A stretch of 64,000 nt of DNA from Arcobacter sp. EP1. GTDB taxonomy: Bacteria; Campylobacterota; Campylobacteria; Campylobacterales; Arcobacteraceae. Shown here piece by piece: positions 17,601 through 25,156 of this stretch. The stretch lies in assembly GCA_001655195.1 (NCBI GenBank), contig LPNY01000132.1, forward strand, positions 227,109 to 291,108, read 5' to 3'. Positions within the stretch are counted from its first letter, which is position 1. Each line of letters begins with the position of its first letter. The notes beneath the pieces are model-generated. The model searched no databases. It was not told where the DNA came from and saw only the letters and a list, made by a program, of their open reading frames with translations. Made by a program: the position numbers and the translations under genes.

Positions 17601-18380
17601 ATGAAAAAATTATATATCGTATCAAGTGGAGCGGGTGGAACAAGCTACATTACACCGGAAGCAAAAGCAGCCATAGAGGAGTGTGAAGTTGTAGTTTCGT
17701 ATAGTAAATATGCAAGAGAATTAAGTGAACTCATCGAAGGAAAAGAGCTTTATACATCAGGAATGACTCACGAAATCGAGAGATGTACCCAAGCTATACA
17801 ATATGCCAATGAAGGTAAAACAACATGTATTATCTCAAATGGTGATGCAAACGTATTTGGTATGGCAACACTTGTCGTAGAACTGATGGATGAAAAGAAT
17901 CTTTGGGATGAAATTGAACTTATCTCACTTCCTGGAGTAACGTCATTTTTAGCAGCCGCTGCAAAAGTTGGAGCTCCTGTATCTCAAGACTTTGCTGTTA
18001 TATCACTATCTGATAGATTAACAGATATAAATATGATTGATAGACGGGTTAAAGGTGCTTTAGAGACTGATTTTATTTTAGGTATTTATAACCCACGTTC
18101 TAAAAAACGGGTTAAACCATATGAAAACTTCTTAAATGCTTTAGCAGCACAAGAAGAGAGAATCGCTGTTATTGCTCAACATGTAGGAAGAAGTGAAAAA
18201 GAAAAAATCACAATCACGACAACAACAGAGTTAGTTGATACTGGTGTTGACCACCCAGATGTAGGAATGTCAACACTGATTATTGTCTGTAATTCCAACA
18301 CAAAATTAACTAAAAATGGTCTAGTATTAACTCCACGAGGTTATTTAAATAAATATGAACTCAGTGGTAAACTCAAATAA
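17601..18380 (+). CDS. cbiH: cobalt-precorrin-3B C17-methyltransferase CbiH
   Basis: A 259-residue tetrapyrrole methylase that couples C17 methylation to ring contraction in the anaerobic route. The GAGGTSYITPEAK N-terminus, ISNGDANVFGMA, LPGVTSFLAAAA and GIYNPRSKKR motifs are typical. It lacks the C-terminal Fe-S extension of the long CbiH60 form. It is followed two bases later by cobD. Confidence 0.92.
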   Translation: MKKLYIVSSGAGGTSYITPEAKAAIEECEVVVSYSKYARELSELIEGKELYTSGMTHEIERCTQAIQYANEGKTTCIISNGDANVFGMATLVVELMDEKNLWDEIELISLPGVTSFLAAAAKVGAPVSQDFAVISLSDRLTDINMIDRRVKGALETDFILGIYNPRSKKRVKPYENFLNALAAQEERIAVIAQHVGRSEKEKITITTTTELVDTGVDHPDVGMSTLIIVCNSNTKLTKNGLVLTPRGYLNKYELSGKLK

Positions 18381-18382
18381 CA

Positions 18383-19417
18383 ATGAAAAAATTTGAACAT
18401 GGAGGGGATATAAAATCATTTGCAAAGGAACTTAAGTGTCCAGCAAATGAGATTATCGACCTCTCTTCAAATATTAATGTGATACAACCAAACTGCAAAG
18501 TGGACTTTAATACGTTAAGCATATCCGCTTACCCTAACTATGAAAAACTTTATAAAAAAATTGCCAAACATTATGGAGTTAATAAAAATCAACTGGAACT
18601 CTTTAATGGAGGCAGTAGCGCTATCTTTACGCTTTTTAGGCATTTAGGACTAAAACATTGTACGATTTATTCACCTGCTTATTTAGAGTATAAAAAAGCC
18701 AGTGTGATTTATAACTACAAATTAAATCTAATTAATCGTTTTCAATCAAAATCATCAAAGATAAAAAAGAACTCTCTAGTTATATTTGTAAACCCATCAA
18801 CCCCTGATGGACAATATTATGATATTAAAAAGCTTTTAAAACTTTGGAAAAAGAAAAATTGTACCGTACTTATAGATGAAAGTTTTTTAGAGTTTATCAA
18901 CAAAGGTTCTAAAGCTTCTGCAGTTGAGTTTACCAAAGAATACGACAAACTCTATATTCTAAAATCAATGACAAAGTTTTATAGTAGTGCGGGTATTCGT
19001 ATAGGAACACTCCTCTCTAATAAAAATAATATTGAAAAACTCAAAGCAAAAGAGCCCATGTGGAAGCTCTCCCAGTTTGATATGAATTATATTCTTAGTG
19101 TCATTAAAGATAAAGCCTTTGTAAAAAAAACCATACAAACCACTAAAAAAAATAGACAACAACTCAATAGTGCTTTAAAAAAATACACTTTTATTAAAAA
19201 GGTTTATAAAAGCAGTGCTAATTATCTTTTAGTTGAATTACAAGATATTGATGCCAACGCTCTTCAAGAAGATCTAAAGACATTTAAAATCATGATACGA
19301 AGTTGTGAGAACTTTGACTTTTTGAACAAATATCATGTTAGAATTGCCATCAAAGACAAACAAAGTATCAAAACACTTTGTGATGCTTTAGATACGATTA
19401 TAATAAAGAAAGACTAG
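18383..19417 (+). CDS. cobD: CobD-like threonine-phosphate decarboxylase (PLP)
   Basis: A 344-residue class I/II aminotransferase-fold enzyme. The opening HGGDIKSFAKEL matches CobD/CobC, which decarboxylates L-threonine O-3-phosphate to the (R)-1-amino-2-propanol phosphate linker of the nucleotide loop. The PLP lysine is K198 in SMTKFYSSAG, preceded by the VLIDESFLEF strand. Position directly before cbiB, whose product consumes the linker, supports this assignment over histidinol-phosphate aminotransferase. Confidence 0.85.
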   Translation: MKKFEHGGDIKSFAKELKCPANEIIDLSSNINVIQPNCKVDFNTLSISAYPNYEKLYKKIAKHYGVNKNQLELFNGGSSAIFTLFRHLGLKHCTIYSPAYLEYKKASVIYNYKLNLINRFQSKSSKIKKNSLVIFVNPSTPDGQYYDIKKLLKLWKKKNCTVLIDESFLEFINKGSKASAVEFTKEYDKLYILKSMTKFYSSAGIRIGTLLSNKNNIEKLKAKEPMWKLSQFDMNYILSVIKDKAFVKKTIQTTKKNRQQLNSALKKYTFIKKVYKSSANYLLVELQDIDANALQEDLKTFKIMIRSCENFDFLNKYHVRIAIKDKQSIKTLCDALDTIIIKKD

Positions 19418-19424
19418 AAAACCC

Positions 19425-20306
19425 ATGTACCTACTAATTGCGCTATTAGCCTATATTATTGACTATTTCTTTTCAGAATTTGAAAAAGTAAAGTTTATCA
19501 AACATCCAATTATTCTCATGGGAAATTATATTAACTGGTTTGAAAAGAGATTTTATAAAGACTCTATTTTAAGAGGTTCTTTTTTAACCTTATCCCTTAT
19601 TAGTTTAGTTTTTTGTATCGCATTTTTATTAAGTCTTATTGATAATATTCTAATTCAAAGTTTCTTAGCCTCTTTTACATTAGCTGGTAAAATGTTATAT
19701 GATAGTGTGTTTGAGGTCATCTCTTCAAATGACAAAAAAACAAAACTCTCTTATTTAGTAAGTCGAGATACAAAAGATATGTCTGACAGTGATATCAATA
19801 AAGCGTGTGTTGAAACCTACGCTGAAAATTTAAGTGACGGAGTTATTGCTCCTTTATTCTATCTTGTTTTATTTGGTATAGTTGGTGCATTTGTTTATAA
19901 AGCCATAAATACTTTAGATTCTATGGTAGGATATCGCAATAAAAAATATGAAAATTTTGGTAAATTTTCAGCACGACTTGATGATGTTGCTAACTATATT
20001 CCTTCACGAATAACCGCTCTTTTAATTGCCCTATTTTTCTTCTCAAAAAAAGCTTTTTTTGGTTTTTATAAAGAAGGGAAAAAGCATGAAAGTATCAATG
20101 CAGGACATCCAATTTCAGCAATGGCACTGGCTTTAAATATTAAGTTAGGTGGTCCAACTTCCTATTTTAACAAAGTTAAAAACAAACCCTATTTTGGAAT
20201 AGGTGAAGTAAAAATAACAAAAGAGCATGTGCTTAATTCTCTGGTTTTTAAGCACTATTTTGATCTATTCATATTTATTATTTTTGTTTTATATTTTCTA
20301 TTTTAA
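19425..20306 (+). CDS. cbiB: adenosylcobinamide-phosphate synthase CbiB
   Basis: A 293-residue inner-membrane protein with several hydrophobic helices. It attaches aminopropanol (phosphate) to adenosylcobyric acid. Conserved motifs TYAENLSDGVIAPLFY, DSMVGYRNKKYE and GHPISAMALAL are all present. It ends the rightward cbi operon. Cobyric acid synthase and the late nucleotide-loop genes are not in the window. Confidence 0.92.
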   Translation: MYLLIALLAYIIDYFFSEFEKVKFIKHPIILMGNYINWFEKRFYKDSILRGSFLTLSLISLVFCIAFLLSLIDNILIQSFLASFTLAGKMLYDSVFEVISSNDKKTKLSYLVSRDTKDMSDSDINKACVETYAENLSDGVIAPLFYLVLFGIVGAFVYKAINTLDSMVGYRNKKYENFGKFSARLDDVANYIPSRITALLIALFFFSKKAFFGFYKEGKKHESINAGHPISAMALALNIKLGGPTSYFNKVKNKPYFGIGEVKITKEHVLNSLVFKHYFDLFIFIIFVLYFLF

Positions 20307-20384
20307 ACTTAAAAGAATTTCAAAATTTAAATTATTTTTAAGAAATGAAGATTATTAAATAAATACATTATTATAATTCTATGC

Positions 20385-20403
20385 ATTTTATACTATATAA
20401 AAT
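20385..20403. terminator. AT-only hairpin between convergent genes
   Basis: ATTTTATA and TATAAAAT flank a 3-nt centre between cbiB (ends 20306) and the TauE-like gene (ends 20435). It may serve as a weak terminator; the low complexity makes chance plausible. Confidence 0.3.
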
Positions 20404-20434
20404 TATATTTTTATATCTATTATACAACTATAGG

Positions 20435-21151
20435 TTATTTGCTTTGATAATTCGTTACAGGTAGAGCACTTTTATTATTTATTAAATTATAACCATTATA
20501 TGCAGTAAAGAAACCAAATAAGACAACTAACACAGCAGCTACTTTAATAATAATGTTTCTTAACTCATTTTGTTTTAAAAGCCCTACAAAAAACCCTAAA
20601 GAGAACATGGCAGGGATAGTACTCAATCCAAAAATCAACATCACAATAGCACCCCAAAAAACACTAGCAGTACTGGCTGCTGTTATGGCAAAAACATATA
20701 CAAAACCACAAGGTAATAATCCATTTAAAAGTCCTAAAAAATAGAAACTAAAAAAGCTGTTTGATGACAACAGTTTTTTAAATATTTTTTTGTACCATGG
20801 CATTTGAGAAATTGAATGTTCAATGTTTGTTAGAAATTTTAATTTACCAACAAGAGACAACCCTACTAAAATCATCAAGATTCCAGTTCCTAAAAGAAGT
20901 AAACCATTTGCCATAGAGGAAAAGGTAACAACACTTCCTACAAATCCAAAAATAGCTCCTAGAATTGTATATGTTGTAATACGTCCAAAAGCATATAATA
21001 AATGAGAAATACTTTGAGTCGTTTTATTCCATGAGTCATCCACTTTTGTTGAAGTATATGCCAAAACAATACCACCGCACATGCCAACACAGTGTCCAAA
21101 TGAACCTAAAAAAGCAATAAGAATTATTGAAGCAAGATTGAGAGATTCCAT
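20435..21151 (-). CDS. TauE/SafE (DsbD_2-like) membrane protein
   Basis: The 238-residue protein has six or so membrane helices. The first carries GHCVGMCGG, the conserved His/Cys motif of the DsbD_2-like sulfite exporter TauE/SafE subgroup, and a second conserved loop reads GLLPCGFVY. Relatives are often linked to copper or thiol handling in cytochrome assembly, so a metal or thiol transport role is inferred. The start is set at 21151 because AAAGG lies seven bases upstream; a longer frame to 21196 lacks such a site. It is monocistronic, and a minus-strand terminator lies 56 bases upstream. Confidence 0.8.
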   Translation of the reverse strand: MESLNLASIILIAFLGSFGHCVGMCGGIVLAYTSTKVDDSWNKTTQSISHLLYAFGRITTYTILGAIFGFVGSVVTFSSMANGLLLLGTGILMILVGLSLVGKLKFLTNIEHSISQMPWYKKIFKKLLSSNSFFSFYFLGLLNGLLPCGFVYVFAITAASTASVFWGAIVMLIFGLSTIPAMFSLGFFVGLLKQNELRNIIIKVAAVLVVLFGFFTAYNGYNLINNKSALPVTNYQSK

Positions 21152-21206
21152 AGTAACCTTTAAAAATGATAAACGAATTTTATCAAACTCAACCAAATTT
21201 AACTAT

Positions 21207-21244
21207 AAAAAAAGCCCTACTTTGGTGTTAAAAGTAGAGCTTTT
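21207..21244 (-). terminator. intrinsic terminator upstream of the TauE-like gene
   Basis: Read on the minus strand, a 14-bp stem with one mismatch (AAAGCTCTACTTT...AAAGTAGGGCTTT) and a 7-nt loop is followed by seven U's. No minus-strand gene ends here. It therefore either ends an unannotated minus-strand RNA from the 21.25-21.40 kb spacer or acts as an attenuator in the leader of the gene starting at 21151. Confidence 0.65.
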
Positions 21245-21292
21245 GTATCTTTATTTGAAATAATAAAGTTTGTATATAAACAGGAGGGGTTG

Positions 21293-21340
21293 ATGTTACG
21301 ATTAATGGAGTGTAACATCACAGTGTTAATTAAACGTTAA
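21293..21340 (+). CDS. possible 15-aa peptide MLRLMECNITVLIKR
   Basis: The ATG follows a nearly perfect ribosome-binding site (AGGAGGGG, 21282-21289), stronger than those of most genes here, and a TATATA hexamer lies 21273-21278. The start codon is inside the 5' arm of a 9-bp dyad (TGATGTTAC / GTAACATCA, 21291-21320, 12-base loop), so an RNA hairpin could hide it. The peptide has one Cys and ends in KR. It may be a leader peptide for the HAD gene 88 bases downstream, or the dyad may simply be an operator. Confidence 0.35.
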   Translation: MLRLMECNITVLIKR

Positions 21341-21389
21341 GTTTTTTAACTTGTCTTAGTTTTTTAACCGTTAATTAGTAAATAAAGCC

Positions 21390-21395
21390 TATAAT
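21390..21395 (+). promoter_or_regulatory. -10 box for the HAD gene
   Basis: TATAAT lies 34 bases before the ATG at 21429, predicting a short leader with AAAGGA at 21415-21420. The -35 region is poor. Upstream, the 11-base sequence AGTTTTTTAAC occurs twice (21340 and 21358), and two GTTAA copies are 11 bp apart (21325, 21336). Confidence 0.45.
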
Positions 21396-21428
21396 ACGCA
21401 CAAGTTATATACTAAAAGGATACGCTAA

Positions 21429-22052
21429 ATGAAGATGCTCATGTTTGATATGGACGGTACGCTTATTAACAGTGGTTCAATGATTGCAAATACGATTAAC
21501 CATGTAAGACAAAACCTCGGACTATCAATTATGGAAAAAAACTTTATTTTAAAAAGTGTTAATGACCCTGATATTAACGCAGCAGAGTTCTTTTATGGTA
21601 CTCACTATTTTACCGATGAACAAACCGTTTTATTTGAAGAGTATTACAATAAAAACTGTCTCAATGATTTAGAAATCTATGATGGTATTGCTAAACTACT
21701 TGATGAGTTAAAAAATGACTTTAATCTTACTGTTGCTACCAATGCTAGTAGTGATTTTGCCAACAAGATGCTCAATCACCTTGAGATTGGAAAATATTTT
21801 AATTCTGTTATTGGTTATAATGATGTTAAAAAACCAAAACCCCATCCTGAGATGATTTATAAACTTCTAAATACTCACAACATAAAAAAAGAAAACTCAC
21901 AGCTCATTGGAGATAGTCATAAAGATATTATGGCAGCAAACAACGCGGGAGTTGATTCTGTTTTAGTTAATTGGGGATTTTCTGATCATGAAGAAAATGC
22001 CATTGAAACTATAGAAGAGTTACGAACAGCAATTTACAAAAAGTTTAACTAA
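21429..22052 (+). CDS. HAD-family phosphatase (Gph/PGP-like)
   Basis: A 207-residue haloacid-dehalogenase-type hydrolase. The nucleophile motif is MFDMDGTL (D7, D9), and motif II (ATNASSDFANKM), motif III Lys (KKPKPHPEM) and motif IV (GDSHKDIMAA) are all seen. The helical cap places it in the phosphoglycolate phosphatase-like subfamily; its substrate is unknown. It is convergent with, and overlaps by eight bases, the histidine kinase gene. Confidence 0.9.
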   Translation: MKMLMFDMDGTLINSGSMIANTINHVRQNLGLSIMEKNFILKSVNDPDINAAEFFYGTHYFTDEQTVLFEEYYNKNCLNDLEIYDGIAKLLDELKNDFNLTVATNASSDFANKMLNHLEIGKYFNSVIGYNDVKKPKPHPEMIYKLLNTHNIKKENSQLIGDSHKDIMAANNAGVDSVLVNWGFSDHEENAIETIEELRTAIYKKFN

Positions 22053-22896
22053 CAACAATCTTTTTTAAATCAAGATAGACGGTTGTACCCTCTTCCAAAG
22101 ACTCAATTTTGATAGCAATTCCGTGTTTATCACAAAAGGCTTTGACAATATTTAAACCTAAACCAAAACCATCATTAGCACTATCTTCTTGGTAATATTT
22201 ATCAAACACCATAAAAAGATTTTTTGTATCAATGCTTTTGCCACTATTATAAAAACTCAATAGACTATTCTCACAACTAATTTTTACAAAGCCATCTTCT
22301 TTGTTGTATTTAAGCGCATTAGAAATAAGATTATCAAGAACCTTTATAAAACCATTTTTATCAGTGTTTAGAGTTAGTTCTTCAACCATAACATTAATAG
22401 TAATACTTTGTTTAATATCCTCAAACTTTTGCAAAGACTCATCTAAGCTTTGCTCTAAGGAGAAGCTTTGTAGTTCAACTTTATCAATCTCTTTTTTAAT
22501 AGAGTATTCCATTTCGTTGTAGAGTTTGATTAAATTTGCCGTTGCCTTTTGAATACGTTTTAACCGTTTTAGGCTCTTTTCATCCCGTAAATCTTTCTCA
22601 AGCATTTTAGCATTTAAATCAATAGTTGAAGCTGGAATATTTAGCTCATGAAGGGTCTCTTTAACTGCTTTTTGTAAATTTTCATCACTTTTAAACAGAG
22701 GTTCTAATAACGGTTTGGATAAAAGAAGATAAATACCCAATCCAAAGATGAGTAAAAAAAGAGTGATGAAGACAAAACTCTCTTGGTTAAAACCAAAGTT
22801 ATCCATTAAAAAGTAGTTTACAACAAGAGTCAGTAATAGTACAAAAAGAACAACGATAGATTGTGAAATCAGAAAATTCTTCTTTTTAGAATTCAA
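22045..22896 (-). CDS. sensor histidine kinase
   Basis: A 283-residue kinase. Two membrane helices (about 9-31 and 41-60) are separated by a very short loop, so there is essentially no periplasmic sensor domain. The phosphoacceptor is H83 in TLHELNIPAST, and the ATPase domain has N (DNLISNALKYN), F and G boxes (GFGLGLNIVKAFC). The frame starts with TTG at 22896 inside the last codons of the response-regulator gene, 11 bases of overlap, so the two are cotranslated. A membrane-embedded or cytoplasmic signal is likely. Confidence 0.9.
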   Translation of the reverse strand: MNSKKKNFLISQSIVVLFVLLLTLVVNYFLMDNFGFNQESFVFITLFLLIFGLGIYLLLSKPLLEPLFKSDENLQKAVKETLHELNIPASTIDLNAKMLEKDLRDEKSLKRLKRIQKATANLIKLYNEMEYSIKKEIDKVELQSFSLEQSLDESLQKFEDIKQSITINVMVEELTLNTDKNGFIKVLDNLISNALKYNKEDGFVKISCENSLLSFYNSGKSIDTKNLFMVFDKYYQEDSANDGFGLGLNIVKAFCDKHGIAIKIESLEEGTTVYLDLKKIVVS

Positions 22897-23551
22897 TTTT
22901 GTACCCTATTCCTTTGACATTTAAAATCATCTCTTTACCAAGAATCTTTTTTAGATTATTAATATAGACACGAATTGAGCCTTCGCTATACTCTTCATCA
23001 ATACTCCATAAAGCACCAACAATCATCTCTTTAGTAACAATTGCACCTCGGTTTTCTAAACACAGTTCAAAGAGTTGAACCACTTTAATAGGAACATTCA
23101 TATCTGTACCATCTTTTAAAAGCCGTTGTGTTACAGGATTATAACTCAATCCCTCGTGTAGTTCTACTTCTTGTACCTGTTTTCCACTACGTTTCAATAA
23201 AGAGTTAATTCTCAAAATTAACTCTTCCATATCTACAGGTTTTGTTAAATAGTCATCTGCTCCACATAAAAACCCCTCTTTGAGGGTCTCTTTATCTTTA
23301 TAAGAAGTCAAATATATCGTTGGGGTTTCATCTCCAGATTCACGTAAAGACTGTAAGAGTTCAAGTCCTGTCATACCAGGAACGTTAATATCTAGTAAAT
23401 AAAGATCAAAGTTGTTCTCATAATTCAATGCTAACGCCTCATCTGAATTTTTAGCAACACGAATAGAAAAGCCTTCATCCTCTAAAAAGTCTTCTAATGT
23501 TTCGCAAAAGAGTTCATCATCTTCTAACAATAAAATATTTATCAATTTCAT
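22886..23551 (-). CDS. OmpR-family response regulator
   Basis: The 221-residue protein has a receiver domain with acidic pair E10-D11-D12, phosphoacceptor D54 and K104, and a C-terminal winged-helix domain (about 130-221) ending in the GYKIEF motif. It is the partner of the overlapping kinase. A pair of GTTAA repeats exactly 11 bp apart lies 42-58 bases before its start, the spacing expected for OmpR/PhoB-type dimers, so autoregulation is likely. Similar repeats precede the TonB-dependent receptor at 28691. Confidence 0.92.
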   Translation of the reverse strand: MKLINILLLEDDELFCETLEDFLEDEGFSIRVAKNSDEALALNYENNFDLYLLDINVPGMTGLELLQSLRESGDETPTIYLTSYKDKETLKEGFLCGADDYLTKPVDMEELILRINSLLKRSGKQVQEVELHEGLSYNPVTQRLLKDGTDMNVPIKVVQLFELCLENRGAIVTKEMIVGALWSIDEEYSEGSIRVYINNLKKILGKEMILNVKGIGYKIEF

Positions 23552-23592
23552 TACCTAATTTTAGTTTCTAAAGGCATATTGTAGTATCTTTT

Positions 23593-23609
23593 CGTTAATT
23601 TTGAGTTAA
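23593..23609 (-). promoter_or_regulatory. 11-bp direct repeat upstream of the response regulator
   Basis: CGTTAA at 23593 and AGTTAA at 23604 (plus-strand reading) are 11 bp apart. The nearest copy is 42 bases from the start codon, nearly the same distance as the TGTTAA array has from the receptor gene start (41 bases). Likely binding site for the adjacent regulator. Confidence 0.5.
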
Positions 23610-23677
23610 TTATTTGTCCTAATTATCCCTTGAGTTTAAAACATTCTAAATATTACTCTGTGTTATAAAACTTTTTC

Positions 23678-24376
23678 TTAAGTCAAGGAATAAACAATAG
23701 GTACCCGAAGTCTTAATTGTTCATTTACTTTAGGAAAAGCTTTCGAAGCTTTTATTATGGCTTGAATAGCAGATTTTTTTAAAAGCCTATGTCCCTGTAT
23801 CGCTTCAAAGTTTTCAATTTTTCCATCTGTTCTAATGGTAAACTCAATCAAAACCTTTCCTTGTACATTAAAACGTTTAGCCCGTTTAGGATATGTGATG
23901 CTTTTTTGAATTAATACTATGATTTGGTGTAAATGATTTTCAATAAACTCTTTTTTATAATCCTTTTTGATAGCTGTTTTTACAAGTTTTTCTTGTTCAA
24001 GTTTTTCCTCTTTAACCTCTTTTATCTCCTCAATCTGGGGAACTGGTTTGGGTTTTTCTTTTTTTAAAACAGCTGTTTTTTTAACTTTGGTAGGGATGGT
24101 TTTAACTTTTTTAATTTTTCTAATTTTTTTGACAATACGTTTTGGTTTTTTTATTCTTTTTTTAACTTTTTTAGGGGGCTTCTTTTTTTCGACTCTCTTT
24201 TTTTCTACTTTTTTTATCACCTTTTTTTGTTGTACAAGTGAAATGTGGTTTAAGGAGAGTGTTTTTTCATTGTTTATAGTCACTTTCTTAACAAGATTAG
24301 TTTGATAAAAGATGGTAATACCTAACCCTATATAGAGCAAACTTGTGATGAAAAATGAGCTAAAATATCGTTTCAT
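23678..24376 (-). CDS. tonB: TonB energy transducer
   Basis: A 232-residue protein with a single N-terminal membrane helix (about 6-25), a long Lys/Pro-rich periplasmic linker (about 45-130, many KKP and KVKK units), and a C-terminal TonB domain (about 150-232) with the pattern IEFTIRTDGKIENFEAIQGH. It transmits proton-motive energy from ExbB-ExbD to the outer-membrane receptor. Its ATG overlaps the exbD stop by four bases. It ends the operon begun by the receptor at 28691. Confidence 0.93.
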   Translation of the reverse strand: MKRYFSSFFITSLLYIGLGITIFYQTNLVKKVTINNEKTLSLNHISLVQQKKVIKKVEKKRVEKKKPPKKVKKRIKKPKRIVKKIRKIKKVKTIPTKVKKTAVLKKEKPKPVPQIEEIKEVKEEKLEQEKLVKTAIKKDYKKEFIENHLHQIIVLIQKSITYPKRAKRFNVQGKVLIEFTIRTDGKIENFEAIQGHRLLKKSAIQAIIKASKAFPKVNEQLRLRVPIVYSLT

Positions 24377-24750
24377 TTTTTCGTTACTATTGAGATATTT
24401 TCAAACTGATTGATTTTTAACATATCCAAAATTTGAACAAATACGTCAAACTTTGCATTCTTATCACTATTAATCAAAATAGGTGTTTTTGTATCAATAG
24501 TTTCAACACTGGCACGTAGTGCTTCTAGTGAAATATGCATCTTGTCCAAATAGATAGTATTGTCCGCTTTGATAACAATTTTCATATCATCTTTCATCTT
24601 CATATCTGTACTACTTTTTGCCGTAGGAAGTGATATTGGAATCACTCCCTTTGCAATAAAAGTTGATGTCATTAATACAATAGCTAAAAGTACAAGTAAG
24701 ACGTCAATAAAAGGGATAACGTTAATAGAATCAAACTTCTTTAGTTTCAT
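24373..24750 (-). CDS. exbD: ExbD biopolymer transport protein
   Basis: A 125-residue protein with one N-terminal membrane helix holding the proton-carrying Asp in VIPFIDVLLVLLAI, followed by a small periplasmic domain. Family length is typical. The gene overlaps exbB by 20 bases and tonB by four, so stoichiometric translation is expected. Confidence 0.93.
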   Translation of the reverse strand: MKLKKFDSINVIPFIDVLLVLLAIVLMTSTFIAKGVIPISLPTAKSSTDMKMKDDMKIVIKADNTIYLDKMHISLEALRASVETIDTKTPILINSDKNAKFDVFVQILDMLKINQFENISIVTKK

Positions 24751-25156
24751 ACTCTGTTACTTTCACTTCTGCATATCGGGATAAAATATTATAAAAAATC
24801 ATTGAAACAATAGCAACAACTAATCCAACTGCTGTTGCTTTTAACGCCAATGCTAAAGAACTCATAATTTTAGTTGCAACGATATCCCCTTCACTCATAG
24901 TCATAAAAGTTAACATGATAGCTAATACGGTTCCTAACAGACCAATATAAGGCGAGTTTGATGCAATGGTTCCAATCGTTGTTAAATGCTTTGTTAAAGC
25001 AATTTCTAAAGCTTTAACTGATGAATAATTTTCAAGTTTTAACTTTTTGTAAAAAAACAATCGTTCAATGAAAAACATCACAGAGATAAAACTCATCACT
25101 AATAAAAGGACAATCACACCATAATCAACCAAATTTTTTAATAACTCAATGTCCAT
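24731..25156 (-). CDS. exbB: ExbB/TolQ-family proton channel
   Basis: A 141-residue MotA/TolQ/ExbB protein with three membrane helices; the conserved APYIGLLGTV-like NSPYIGLLGTVLAIM and the ATAVGLVVAI helix are present. The start is set at the ATG at 25156, which has AGGAG upstream and overlaps the polyferredoxin gene by 11 bases; a longer frame to 25204 would overlap more and lacks such a site. It forms the motor with ExbD. Confidence 0.92.
   Translation of the reverse strand: MDIELLKNLVDYGVIVLLLVMSFISVMFFIERLFFYKKLKLENYSSVKALEIALTKHLTTIGTIASNSPYIGLLGTVLAIMLTFMTMSEGDIVATKIMSSLALALKATAVGLVVAIVSMIFYNILSRYAEVKVTEYETKEV

Noticed and set aside
21324-21340. TGTTAA-N5-CGTTAA as a third site of the same response regulator
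   Set aside because: Only two copies in very AT-rich sequence, overlapping the peptide frame; kept as a note, not as a site.
23967-24305. Open frame antisense to the TonB linker
   Set aside because: It reflects the low-complexity Lys/Pro codons of tonB read on the other strand.
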